This document shows, in pieces, positions 8,039 to 16,541 of a stretch of 64,000 nucleotides of DNA (position 1 is its first letter; the number at the start of each line of letters is the position of its first letter). This DNA comes from 66-474 sp035606235 (GTDB taxonomy: Bacteria; Pseudomonadota; Gammaproteobacteria; Xanthomonadales; Rhodanobacteraceae). Under the pieces are notes generated by a model. It had not been told where the DNA came from. It worked only from the letters and a program-made list of their open reading frames with translations, and made no database searches. Both the position numbers and the translations under genes were made by a program. The stretch is from the NCBI GenBank assembly GCA_035606235.1, contig DATNFU010000048.1:9389-73388 (forward strand), in the 5' to 3' direction.

Positions 8039-8641
8039 ATGCCGCGCACCCAAGAATCCTCCCTGCTCGCGCCCCGCAATCTGGTCTTGTGCGCAATGGT
8101 CGCGTTGGCGGTCGGTTATCGGCTGCTGGTGCACTTCGCGGCCGGCGCACTGCCATTGAGCTTGTGGAACTTCATGCCGTTCGAGGCAATCGCGCTGTTT
8201 GGCGGCGCCTATTTCGCGAGCCGGAAATTGGCGGTTGCGGTGCCGCTGGCAGCAATGGCCTTGGCGGATGCGGTGATCGCGTTCTCGTTGCCTACCTCGC
8301 AAGTGTCCGATTGGCTCGACATCGCGCCCGTGATCTACACCTGCTACACGTTGACCGCGTTCGCGGGATTCGCGCTGCGTGGACGGGTACGCGTGCTGAA
8401 CACCGCGGTCGCCGCGCTCGCCAGCGCGACCGGCTTTTATCTGATCACCAATTTCTTCGTGTGGCTGGCCGGCACGATGTATCCGCACAACTTCGCTGGA
8501 TTGATGACGTGTTATGTCGCCGGCTGGCCGTTCTATGAACACGGCACGCTGCCCGGCACCCTGTTCTGGAGCACGCTGCTGTTCGGCAGTTTCGCGCTGC
8601 TCCGTCAGCGTTATCCCGTCCTGCGCACCGCTACGGCGTGA
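8039..8641 (+). CDS. small polytopic membrane protein (DUF6580 / S-component-like)
   Basis: 200 residues with about five or six hydrophobic helices, roughly 14-34, 45-62, 65-85, 95-115, 123-145 and 170-187. N-terminal pattern NFMPFEAIALFGGAYFASR followed by a helix carrying a conserved-looking Asp (ALADAVIAF) resembles the DUF6580 family. That family's size and layout are like the substrate-binding S components of ECF vitamin transporters. The next gene, 13 bases on, is a cob(I)alamin adenosyltransferase, which suggests uptake of a cobalamin or precursor. This is inference. No ECF ATPase or T component is nearby. GAGG lies 11 bases before the ATG. Confidence 0.7.
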   Translation: MPRTQESSLLAPRNLVLCAMVALAVGYRLLVHFAAGALPLSLWNFMPFEAIALFGGAYFASRKLAVAVPLAAMALADAVIAFSLPTSQVSDWLDIAPVIYTCYTLTAFAGFALRGRVRVLNTAVAALASATGFYLITNFFVWLAGTMYPHNFAGLMTCYVAGWPFYEHGTLPGTLFWSTLLFGSFALLRQRYPVLRTATA

Positions 8642-8654
8642 ACCGTCGCCCATC

Positions 8655-9221
8655 ATGGGCAACCGTCTCTCGAAAATTTATACCCGCACCGGTGATGATG
8701 GAACCACCGGCCTCGGCGATGGCACGCGCACCCGCAAGGATTCCGCGCGCGTCACGGCCTACGGAACGGTAGACGAGCTCAACAGCACGCTGGGCGTGCT
8801 GCTGGCGGCTCCCGATCTGCCCGCACCGGTGATCGAAAGCCTGATGCAGATCCAGCACGATCTGTTCGATCTCGGCGGCGAGCTGTGCATTCCCGGCATG
8901 GCGATGGTCGACGATGCCGACATCGCGCGGCTGGAGTCCACCCTCGATCGCTTCAACGCCGACCTGCCGCCGCTGAAGGAATTCATCCTGCCCGGCGGCG
9001 GCATGGCTGCGGCGCAGTGCCATGTCGCGCGCACCGTGTGCCGGCGCGCCGAGCGCTGCGTGGTGACGCTGGCGTGCGAGGAAACGGTGCGCCCGCAGAC
9101 GTTGCACTATCTCAATCGTCTTTCCGATCTGCTGTTCGTGCTGGCGCGTGTGCTGGCCCGCGCAAGCGGACACGGCGAAGTACTGTGGCAACACCAACGC
9201 CGCTCCAGAAAAAAAGCCTGA
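8655..9221 (+). CDS. PduO-type ATP:cob(I)alamin adenosyltransferase
   Basis: 188 residues from ATG 8655. PduO-family motifs in order: YTRTGDDGTTGLG near 8, YGTVDELNS near 36, FILPGGG near 113, ARTVCRRAER near 127 and YLNRLSDLLFVLAR near 154. The enzyme transfers the adenosyl group of ATP to cob(I)alamin, making adenosylcobalamin in the cytosol. It is probably co-transcribed with the upstream membrane protein. No cobalamin riboswitch was recognised upstream of the pair. A separate BtuF-like protein is encoded at 44.4 kb. Confidence 0.95.
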   Translation: MGNRLSKIYTRTGDDGTTGLGDGTRTRKDSARVTAYGTVDELNSTLGVLLAAPDLPAPVIESLMQIQHDLFDLGGELCIPGMAMVDDADIARLESTLDRFNADLPPLKEFILPGGGMAAAQCHVARTVCRRAERCVVTLACEETVRPQTLHYLNRLSDLLFVLARVLARASGHGEVLWQHQRRSRKKA

Positions 9222-9233
9222 GTCGCAACTCAT

Positions 9234-9265
9234 CCGTTCGTGGTGAACTGTCAAGCCATGAACGG
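9234..9265. repeat. palindromic repeat, CCGTTCGTGGTGAAC family
   Basis: An imperfect inverted repeat: CCGTTCGTGG at one end, CCATGAACGG at the other. It matches a unit widely scattered in Xanthomonadales and pseudomonad genomes. It lies in the 100-base gap between the adenosyltransferase and deacetylase-family genes. Confidence 0.7.
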
Positions 9266-9321
9266 CATCCTGGGCCAGCTTGTTCGCCTTGGGCATGCCA
9301 GGGCAAACGGTTCCTTGACCG

Positions 9322-10248
9322 ATGATTCCAACGCTTCGCGTCTACACCCATCCCGCCTGCCTGCGCCACGATCCCGGTATCGCTCATGCGGAATCGCCAG
9401 CCCGGCTGCGCGCAGTGTTGCAGGCGCTGGAAGATCCGCGTTTCGCGCAGCTGCAACGGATCGAAGCGCCGCGCGCCACCCGTGCACAACTGCTGCGCGT
9501 GCATGACGCTGCGTATGTCGAAAGCATCTTCATGAGCGCGCCGGAAACCGGTTCGCTGCGGCTCGATGCCGACACCGTGATGTCGCCGGGTTCTCTGGAA
9601 GCCGCGGAGCGCGCGGCCGGCGCGGCGTGCGCGGCGGTGGATGCCGTGATGAAAGCTGAAACGAGCCGCGCGTTTTGCGCGGTGCGCCCGCCCGGGCATC
9701 ATGCCACGCACGATACCGCGATGGGCTTTTGCATCTTCAACGGCATCGCGATGGCGGCGGCGCACGCGCTGGAAGCGCACGGGCTCCAGCGTGTCGCGAT
9801 CGTGGATTTCGATGTGCATCACGGCAACGGCACGCAGGATATTTTTGCGCGGGATGCGCGCGTGCTGTACCTGTCCAGCCACCAGATGCCGTTGTATCCG
9901 GGCACCGGCGCGGCAAGCGAAAAGGGTGTCGGCAACATCGTCAATGCACCGCTGCCGCCCGATGCCGGTTCGCGCGAATTTCGCGCGGCCTGGGATGACA
10001 TCCTTTTGCCCGCACTCGACGCATTCCATCCGCAACTGCTGCTGGTTTCCGCCGGTTTCGATGCGCACCGACTCGATCCGCTGGCGCAGTTGCAAGTCGA
10101 AACGGCAGATTACGCATGGATCACCCGGCGACTGCGCGCGCGGGCCGATGCGCACGCGCAGGGCCGCCTGATATCGGTGCTGGAAGGCGGCTACAACCTG
10201 GACGCATTGCGCGAATCGGTGATCGCGCATGCCGCGGCGATGCTGTGA
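9322..10248 (+). CDS. histone-deacetylase-family (acetoin utilisation / acetylpolyamine amidohydrolase-like) protein
   Basis: 308 residues. The class II arginase/deacetylase fold shows the charge-relay dyad His126-His127 in RPPGHHA, zinc ligands Asp164 and His166 in DFDVHHGNG, Asp247 in SAGFDAHR, and the transition-state tyrosine in LEGGYNLDAL near 290. All key residues are present, so it should be an active zinc amidohydrolase. Bacterial members deacetylate small acetylated amines or proteins; the substrate cannot be told from sequence. It is followed by 223 bases without a gene before lptD. Confidence 0.92.
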   Translation: MIPTLRVYTHPACLRHDPGIAHAESPARLRAVLQALEDPRFAQLQRIEAPRATRAQLLRVHDAAYVESIFMSAPETGSLRLDADTVMSPGSLEAAERAAGAACAAVDAVMKAETSRAFCAVRPPGHHATHDTAMGFCIFNGIAMAAAHALEAHGLQRVAIVDFDVHHGNGTQDIFARDARVLYLSSHQMPLYPGTGAASEKGVGNIVNAPLPPDAGSREFRAAWDDILLPALDAFHPQLLLVSAGFDAHRLDPLAQLQVETADYAWITRRLRARADAHAQGRLISVLEGGYNLDALRESVIAHAAAML

Positions 10249-10471
10249 AAAAAAAGCGGCGCTTCGCGCAATTTGAAGACACGTCAACACGGCTTGGAAG
10301 GTAGCCTGCCCGCATCGGCCTTTGCCGGCTGCCGGGGTGGCCCCGCAGCACGGGCCGCCCGCCCGTCGACGGAAGTAAAGCAGCGGCATTTCGAACCCCG
10401 CTGTGGCGCCCGGGTTCCTCGTCACGCCCGCTTTCTGCTAGTTTAACGTTACTCCGGGACGAGGAAGTACC

Positions 10472-12748
10472 GTGCTGCGCCGATCAACCACGCTGACGCC
10501 GCGCACGCTCGCGTTCGCCATCGCCATGGCCGTGCTGCCCGCCACCGCCGCCGTCGCGCAGTCCGAGAAGATCGTCTGCCCGCTGGGTGCGTTCACCTGC
10601 CCGCGCGACAAGAACGACTTTTCGCTGTGCAAGAAGAACGACCTGCTGGATTTCTACGTGTCCGGCCTGCCGACCACCGGCGATGCCTCGCAAGCGGTTT
10701 CGGATGTGCGCGCCGATCGGCTGGAGAGCCCGGACAGCAACGTGTTCCACCTGTACGGCGATGTGCGTCTGCAACGGCTGGATCAATTGCTGCGCGCCGA
10801 ACACGTCGATTACACCGAGGATTCGACCGCTTACCTGGCGCAAGGCAACGTGCGTTACCAGGATCGCAACGAGTTGTTTTCGGCGACGCGCATGCGCGGC
10901 ACCACCGATCCGGAATACGGCGTCGCCGATGACGTGCGCTATCAATTGCTGAGTTCGCGCGGCAACGGCAGCGCCACGCAAGCGACCATCCTCGACGCAC
11001 AGCACAGTGCTTACAAGCAGGTCAGCTATTCGACTTGCGACCCGAGCGACCGCGTGTGGGAATTGCGTTCCAACACGATGGCGATCGACCAGGATTCGGG
11101 CGTAGGCCGCGCGCATGACGTGACCTTGCGCCTCAAGGGCGTGCCATTCCTGTGGCTGCCGTATATGCGCTTTCCGGTCGACAAGCGCCGCCAATCAGGC
11201 TTCCTGTATCCGAGCTTCGGCAGCAGCAGCCACTCCGGCTTGTATTTCGCGCTGCCGTATTACTTCAATCTGGCGCCGAACTACGACGCCACGCTTACAC
11301 CGCGGATTTATTCCGATCGCGGCGTGATGCTCGGCGGCGAGTTTCGCTATCTGATGGGCGGCAGCAGCGGGATTCTGCAGTTCAATTACATGCCGCAGGA
11401 TCGCGTCGCCAACCGTGATCGCGGCTTCCTGCATTTTCAGGATTCGACCTATCTGATGCCGGGTTGGGTGTTCAATGCCAGCGTCAATCGCGTCACCGAC
11501 AAGAGCTATTTCCAGGATTTCGGCAACAACCTCACCGCCGCGGTGACCTCGCTGATCGGCTCCTCCGCGTATCTCAGTGGCAGCGGCGATTGGTGGGACG
11601 CGGGGCTGGGTGTGGACACCTGGCAGATTACCGACCCGACCATTCCGGATTCGGCCGAACCGTTCAGGCGCCTGCCGCGCCTGTACTTCAATGCCGACCG
11701 CCCGTTCGGACCGCTGGGCGGTCCCGAATGGGGCATCAACGCCGAAGCGGTGCGTTTCCAAAGCTCGTTTCGGCCAGGCGGCGAGCGCGCGGATATCTAT
11801 CCGTACCTCGCGTGGCCATTGCAGGGCGCGGCGTGGTTCGTGCGCCCGGAACTTGGCTATCGCTACACCGCGTACAACCTGGAGCGCCCCGCGATCAGCG
11901 GCGGCTCGACCGACCCCAGCCGTAGCGTGCCGATCTTCGATGTGGATGCGGGGCTGATCTTCGAGCGCGACACCAACCTGTTCGGCAACAGTTACACGCA
12001 AACGCTGGAGCCGCGCCTGTATTACCTGCGCGTGCCGTATCGCAATCAGGACGACCTGCCGTTGTTTGATACCCAGCCGTTGACCTTCGATTTCTGGCAG
12101 TTGTTCACCACCAACAGTTTTTCCGGCGCCGACCGTCAGGAGAATGCCAACAATCTTTCGCTGGCGCTGACCACACGGCTGCTGGACGACAACGGCGTGG
12201 AGAAACTCTCGGCCAGCATTGGCCAGATCCGTTATTTTGATCCGCAGCGCGTGACCTTGCGCCCAGGCCAGAAGATCTCCGATTTCAGCGGTTCCAACTA
12301 TGTCGGCAATCTGGAACTGGCCCTGTCGGACAACTGGCGCCTCACCGCTTCGCAACAGTGGAACCCGAATACCGACGAGACCGACGTCTCCACCGTCGGC
12401 ATCGAGCGCCGGATCCGCCAGGATGGCGTGCTGAACCTCGCATACCGCTATCGGCGGGGGCTGATCGAGCAGGTGGACGCATCCAGCGAGCTGCCCATCA
12501 GCGATCACTGGAAATTGGTCGGACGCTACGACTACTCCTTGCGCGACAAGAAAGTGGTGGATGCCTTTGCCGGCGTCGAATGGGACGGCTGCTGCACCGC
12601 GGCGCGCGTGTTGGTGCGCCGCTACGTGCGCGACTTCAAGGGCGACGTGAACAACGCGATCTTCTTCGAAGTCGAGTTCAAGGGCCTGGGCGAGTACGGG
12701 CAGAAAACCGAGAGCTTCCTGCAGCACTCCATTCTGGGTTATCAATGA
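10472..12748 (+). CDS. lptD: LPS-assembly outer-membrane protein LptD
   Basis: 758 residues from GTG 10472 (GAGGAAG upstream), near the E. coli length of 784. A signal peptide of about 30 residues ends AVAQ. The periplasmic OstA/LptA-like domain spans about 60-190. The C-terminal barrel follows, with the family stretch GVPFLWLPYMRFPVD near 222. Cysteines 36, 43 and 53 at the N-terminus, 189, and the vicinal pair 707-708 match the arrangement of E. coli LptD, whose inter-domain disulfides are needed for activity. LptD with lipoprotein LptE places LPS on the cell surface. surA, encoding a chaperone of LptD, follows directly. Confidence 0.97.
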   Translation: MLRRSTTLTPRTLAFAIAMAVLPATAAVAQSEKIVCPLGAFTCPRDKNDFSLCKKNDLLDFYVSGLPTTGDASQAVSDVRADRLESPDSNVFHLYGDVRLQRLDQLLRAEHVDYTEDSTAYLAQGNVRYQDRNELFSATRMRGTTDPEYGVADDVRYQLLSSRGNGSATQATILDAQHSAYKQVSYSTCDPSDRVWELRSNTMAIDQDSGVGRAHDVTLRLKGVPFLWLPYMRFPVDKRRQSGFLYPSFGSSSHSGLYFALPYYFNLAPNYDATLTPRIYSDRGVMLGGEFRYLMGGSSGILQFNYMPQDRVANRDRGFLHFQDSTYLMPGWVFNASVNRVTDKSYFQDFGNNLTAAVTSLIGSSAYLSGSGDWWDAGLGVDTWQITDPTIPDSAEPFRRLPRLYFNADRPFGPLGGPEWGINAEAVRFQSSFRPGGERADIYPYLAWPLQGAAWFVRPELGYRYTAYNLERPAISGGSTDPSRSVPIFDVDAGLIFERDTNLFGNSYTQTLEPRLYYLRVPYRNQDDLPLFDTQPLTFDFWQLFTTNSFSGADRQENANNLSLALTTRLLDDNGVEKLSASIGQIRYFDPQRVTLRPGQKISDFSGSNYVGNLELALSDNWRLTASQQWNPNTDETDVSTVGIERRIRQDGVLNLAYRYRRGLIEQVDASSELPISDHWKLVGRYDYSLRDKKVVDAFAGVEWDGCCTAARVLVRRYVRDFKGDVNNAIFFEVEFKGLGEYGQKTESFLQHSILGYQ

Positions 12749-12834
12749 CCGGCTGGGGAACGACTGACCGCGTCTCCGAGTCAAAAAAGACCAGCCCTGC
12801 CCGTTTTTAACAGGGCATTAAAGCGCCACTCCGG

Positions 12835-12840
12835 TACACT
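12835..12840 (+). promoter_or_regulatory. candidate -10 for surA
   Basis: TACACT, 35 bases before the surA ATG, in the 127-base lptD-surA gap. That gap also holds a 6-base stem (12794-12799 with 12811-12816). No strong -35 seen. surA may also be read through from lptD. Confidence 0.35.
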
Positions 12841-12875
12841 TCGCATTCCGTCCCGCTGCGCCGCAGCCACTTTCC

Positions 12876-14255
12876 ATGAAAAAAATCTCCGTTTTAAGCG
12901 TCGCCTTCCTGCTCGCCGCCGGCGTCGCCACCCATGCTTCCGCACAATTGCTGAGCGCCGACGCCCCGCCCGCGCCGCAGCAGGATGCCACGCTCGACCG
13001 TATCGTTGCGGTCGTCAATGACGGCGTGATCCTGCAAAGTGAATTGGACGAGGCGATCGCGACCGTGCAGCACCAGTACGCCGATCACCCGGAGCAACTG
13101 CCGCCGCCCGGCGTGCTGCAGAAGCAGGTGCTGGATCGTCTGATCATGAACAAGCTGCAAGTGCAACGCGCCAACGACAACGGCCTGCGCATCTCCGATG
13201 ACGAGCTGGACGCCGCGGTCGCTTCGGTGGCCCAGCAGAACAAGATGACGGTGCCGCAACTGCAGGCGGCCATGCAGCAGGACAATGTGGACTACGCCGG
13301 TTTCCGCGAGAACCTGCGCGACCAGCTGCTGATCCAGCGGCTGCGCCAGCAGGTGATGCAGAGTTCCGCGCAGGTCTCCGACGCCGAGATCGACAACATG
13401 CTGGCCAATCCGGCGTTCAAGTCCGGCGAAGTGCATCTGGCCCATATCGATGTGACGTTGCCGGACGGCGCGGACGCCAAGGCAATCGCCGCCGCGCAAG
13501 CCAAAGCCGACAAGATCGAATCGGATTTGAAGGGCGGCAAGGAATTCTCCGCCGAAGCGATCAGTTCTTCAGGCGCATCCGACGCCCTGGAAGGCGGCGA
13601 TCTGGGCTGGCATCGCGTGGATGAACTGCCGGCCGCATTCGCTGCACAGGTCGAGCAGATGCAGCCGGGCGCGGTATCCCAGCCGCTGCGCACGCCGGGT
13701 GGGTTCACCATCATCAAGCTGGTGGACCGCCGCGGTGCCGACGCCAAGCAGATCGTCACCGAGTACCACGCGCGTCACATCATGATCAAACCCAACGCGC
13801 TGGTGTCCGAGCAGGAAGCGCAGGACAAGATCAACGCGATATACCACCAGATCGTGGATGATCACCAGGATTTCAGCGCATTGGCTAAAAAGGATTCCGA
13901 CGACAACACCAGCGCCAACGCCGGCGGCGACATGGGCTGGTTCATGCACGACGACTGGGGTGGCGACATCGGCAATCTGGTTGCAACCATGCAGCCGGGG
14001 CAGGTATCGCAACCGTTCAAGAGCCAGGATGGTTCCTGGCACCTGATCCAGTTGCTCGGCACGCGCCAGGCCGACAAGACCCAGGATATCCAGCGCGAGC
14101 AGGCGCGCCAGGCAATCGCCGCGCGCAAGGGTGCGGATGCTTACGAACAGTTCCTGCGCGATATCCGTTCGGATGCCTACATAGATATCCGTCTGCCGGG
14201 CGCACAAGCGGACCAGACCGCCAGCGCAGATACGGGTAGCGCCGGCACCCCGTGA
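12876..14255 (+). CDS. surA: periplasmic chaperone / peptidyl-prolyl isomerase SurA
   Basis: 459 residues. The signal peptide is about 24 residues, ending ASA. The SurA N-terminal chaperone domain (about 30-185) includes LDRIVAVVNDGVILQSELD. Two parvulin domains follow at about 185-285 and 300-395; each has the GGDLGW or GGDMGW signature. SurA escorts unfolded outer-membrane proteins, including LptD, to the BAM complex. Its stop overlaps the pdxA GTG by four bases (GTGA), showing translational coupling, as in the conserved surA-pdxA-rsmA-apaGH operon. Confidence 0.97.
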   Translation: MKKISVLSVAFLLAAGVATHASAQLLSADAPPAPQQDATLDRIVAVVNDGVILQSELDEAIATVQHQYADHPEQLPPPGVLQKQVLDRLIMNKLQVQRANDNGLRISDDELDAAVASVAQQNKMTVPQLQAAMQQDNVDYAGFRENLRDQLLIQRLRQQVMQSSAQVSDAEIDNMLANPAFKSGEVHLAHIDVTLPDGADAKAIAAAQAKADKIESDLKGGKEFSAEAISSSGASDALEGGDLGWHRVDELPAAFAAQVEQMQPGAVSQPLRTPGGFTIIKLVDRRGADAKQIVTEYHARHIMIKPNALVSEQEAQDKINAIYHQIVDDHQDFSALAKKDSDDNTSANAGGDMGWFMHDDWGGDIGNLVATMQPGQVSQPFKSQDGSWHLIQLLGTRQADKTQDIQREQARQAIAARKGADAYEQFLRDIRSDAYIDIRLPGAQADQTASADTGSAGTP

Positions 14256-15325
14256 ACGCCGCGGCCTTGCCGCGGCTCGCCCTCACCGCCGGCGAGCCGG
14301 CAGGTGTGGGGCCGGAACTGATCGCCAGGCTTGCGGCCTCCTCTTTTCCCGCCGACCTGATTGCGATCGGCGATGCCGGATTGCTGCGGCGCGCAGCCAC
14401 CGCGTGCGGCCTCGACCTGCAAATCGAACCGTTCGATGGTGCGTCGCGCGCGCTGCGCGCACCCGGTGCGTTGCGTCTCGTCGAGGTTGCGCTGCGCGCT
14501 CCGGAAATGCCGGGCCTGCCCGATCCCCGCAACGCATTCCATGTCCTGAATGCGTTGGCACGCGCCGCGGATGGCTGCGCCAGCGGCGAGTTCGACGCGC
14601 TGGTCACCGCGCCTGTGCAGAAGTCCGTCATCAACGACGCTGGCGAGACCTTCAGTGGCCACACCGAATTCTTTGCGCGCCGGGCCAACTGCGATGTGGT
14701 CATGATGCTGGCTTCACCCGAGTTGCGGGTCGCGCTCGCCACCACGCACCTGCCGCTGTCGAAAGTGCCGGCGGCGATTGCGCGCGACTCGCTCACTCGC
14801 ACATTGCGCATCATGCATGCCGAGCTGGTCGCGAAGTTCGGGATCGCGCAGCCGCGAATCGCCGTGCTGGGCTTGAATCCGCACGCCGGTGAAGCCGGGC
14901 ATCTCGGCAGCGAGGAAATCGACACGATCACTCCGGCCATGGACGCACTGCGCGCGGAGGGCTTCGCGCTGCTCGGGCCGCTGCCGGCCGATACCGCCTT
15001 CGTGCCGGCGCAGCGCACGCATTACGATGCGGTGCTGGCGATGTATCACGACCAGGCATTGCCGGTGTTGAAGTCCGAAGCGTTCGAGCGCACGGTCAAC
15101 ATCACCCTCGGTTTGCCCTATATCCGCACCTCGGTGGATCACGGTACCGCGCTGGATCTGGCGGGAAGCGGCCGCGCCGATCCGCGCAGCCTGTTTGCGG
15201 CAGCGGAGCTCGCGCTACAACTCGCGGATCGCAAAGCTTCGCGCCCCGCTCACCCGCCAGGCGCTTTGCGCTTGTCTTCCTCTGCCCACCGGGGAGAGGA
15301 TCGGGGTGATGGGGAGCTCGGCTGA
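14252..15325 (+). CDS. pdxA: 4-hydroxythreonine-4-phosphate dehydrogenase PdxA, extended C-terminus
   Basis: 357 residues against about 330 in E. coli. Metal ligands His166 (ATTHLPL), His211 (NPHAGEAG) and His266 (YHDQALP) fall at the same numbers as in E. coli. LTAGEPAGVGPE near 11 and FSGHTEFF near 134 are also conserved. The enzyme oxidises 4-phosphohydroxy-L-threonine for pyridoxal phosphate synthesis. Homology appears to stop near residue 327; the last 30 residues come from a repeat-like palindrome (15279-15299) and are rich in Pro, Arg, Gly and Asp. rsmA begins six bases after the stop. Confidence 0.95.
   Translation: MNAAALPRLALTAGEPAGVGPELIARLAASSFPADLIAIGDAGLLRRAATACGLDLQIEPFDGASRALRAPGALRLVEVALRAPEMPGLPDPRNAFHVLNALARAADGCASGEFDALVTAPVQKSVINDAGETFSGHTEFFARRANCDVVMMLASPELRVALATTHLPLSKVPAAIARDSLTRTLRIMHAELVAKFGIAQPRIAVLGLNPHAGEAGHLGSEEIDTITPAMDALRAEGFALLGPLPADTAFVPAQRTHYDAVLAMYHDQALPVLKSEAFERTVNITLGLPYIRTSVDHGTALDLAGSGRADPRSLFAAAELALQLADRKASRPAHPPGALRLSSSAHRGEDRGDGELG
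15279..15299. repeat. palindromic repeat forming the 3' end of pdxA
   Basis: CCTCTGCCC-ACC-GGGGAGAGG, a near-perfect hairpin followed by ATCGGGGTGATGGGG. The unit resembles the CCTCTCCCC...GGGGTGAGGGG repeat common in Xanthomonadales intergenic DNA. Here it is read as the C-terminal residues of PdxA, just before rsmA. Confidence 0.7.
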
Positions 15326-15331
15326 TCCGCC

Positions 15332-16144
15332 ATGGCGCGCCCCAAAAAACACTACGGCCAGCATTTTCTGCATGAGCGCGGGATCATCGAGCGGATCATC
15401 GCCGCGCTCGCACCCCGGGAAGGCGACCGCATCGTCGAGATTGGCCCGGGCGAAGGCGCGCTGACGCTGCCTTTGCTCGATGCCGCGCATACGCTCACCG
15501 CAATCGAACTGGATGCAGAACTGCTCGCGCCATTGCGCGCGGCGGCGCAAGCGCGCGGCGAGCTCACCATCATCCACGCCGACGTGCTGCAAGTGGACCT
15601 CACCGCGCTTGCGGGCGGCGGCAAGTTGCGGCTGGTCGGCAACCTGCCCTATTACGTGTCCAGCCCGATCCTGTTCCACTGCCTGCAACACGCACGCGTC
15701 ATCGGCGACATGCTGTTCATGCTGCAAAAGGAAGTGGTGGATCGCATGGCCGCACCACCCGGCAGCAAGACCTACGGACGGCTTTCGGTGATGCTGCAAC
15801 TGGCATGCAAGATCGAACCGCTGCTGCGCGTGCCGCCGGGCGCGTTTCGCCCGCCGCCGCAGGTGGATTCGGCGGTGGTACGCTTGATCCCGCATGGGTC
15901 GCCGCTGGATGCGCAGGTGGAGCACGCGCGCGTCGAGGCGATCGTGCGCGCGGCATTCGGCAAACGCCGCAAGACGCTCGCCAACGCGCTCTCGGGCCTG
16001 CTGGATGCGGAAGCTATCCGTGCCGCCGGCATTGATCCGCGCGCGCGCGCCGAAACCCTGTCGCCGCAGGATTATGTGAACCTCGCTCGCAGCGCGGACT
16101 TGCCGAGTCCCGCCGTCATCGCGGACAATCCAGAGCATGGCTGA
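15332..16144 (+). CDS. rsmA: 16S rRNA (A1518/A1519) dimethyltransferase RsmA (KsgA)
   Basis: 270 residues. The start KKHYGQHFLHE is family-typical. The SAM-binding motif EIGPGEGALT is near 36, the catalytic NLPYYVSSPILF near 104, and the C-terminal helical domain carries FGKRRKTLANAL. It dimethylates two adjacent adenines in 16S helix 45, a late step of small-subunit maturation. The stop overlaps the apaG start by eight bases. Gene order with pdxA and apaGH is as in E. coli. Confidence 0.97.
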   Translation: MARPKKHYGQHFLHERGIIERIIAALAPREGDRIVEIGPGEGALTLPLLDAAHTLTAIELDAELLAPLRAAAQARGELTIIHADVLQVDLTALAGGGKLRLVGNLPYYVSSPILFHCLQHARVIGDMLFMLQKEVVDRMAAPPGSKTYGRLSVMLQLACKIEPLLRVPPGAFRPPPQVDSAVVRLIPHGSPLDAQVEHARVEAIVRAAFGKRRKTLANALSGLLDAEAIRAAGIDPRARAETLSPQDYVNLARSADLPSPAVIADNPEHG

Positions 16145-16529
16145 CCGCGACAACCACGAGCCCTATGCGATCCAGATCTCCGTGGATACGCGCTTCGTCG
16201 TCGAGCAATCGCAGCCCGACGCCGATCGTTACGTGTTCGCCTACACGATCACGTTGCGCAACGTCGGGGGGATTCCTGCGCGCCTGCTGGCGCGACACTG
16301 GATCATCACCGACGCCAACGGCAAGGTGGAGGAAGTGCGCGGCGATGGTGTGGTCGGCGAACAGCCGCGCCTGAATCCCGGCGAGGGTTACAGCTACACT
16401 TCCGGCGCGGTGCTGCAAACCAGCGTCGGCACCATGCGGGGCGCCTACTTCCTGCATGCCGATGACGGCACCGATTTCGAAACGCCGATTCCGGAATTCG
16501 TGCTGTCGGTGCCGCGCACCCTTCACTGA
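16137..16529 (+). CDS. apaG: ApaG (Co2+/Mg2+ efflux-type, DUF525) protein
   Basis: 130 residues, one immunoglobulin-like ApaG domain. Signatures: ISVDTRFVVEQSQPD near 10, ARHWIITDANG near 49, and SYTSGAVLQTSVGTMRGAYF near 85 (the G-x-M-x-G-x-Y pattern). E. coli ApaG was linked genetically to Co2+ resistance; its biochemical role is not settled. It starts inside the rsmA stop region and ends about 12 bases before apaH, so the three genes should be one transcript. Confidence 0.95.
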   Translation: MADRDNHEPYAIQISVDTRFVVEQSQPDADRYVFAYTITLRNVGGIPARLLARHWIITDANGKVEEVRGDGVVGEQPRLNPGEGYSYTSGAVLQTSVGTMRGAYFLHADDGTDFETPIPEFVLSVPRTLH

Positions 16530-16541
16530 GGAGCATTGCGC

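Noticed and set aside
11195..12784. A 529-codon open frame on the minus strand opposite lptD
   Set aside because: Antisense to a clearly identified gene, no recognisable domain.
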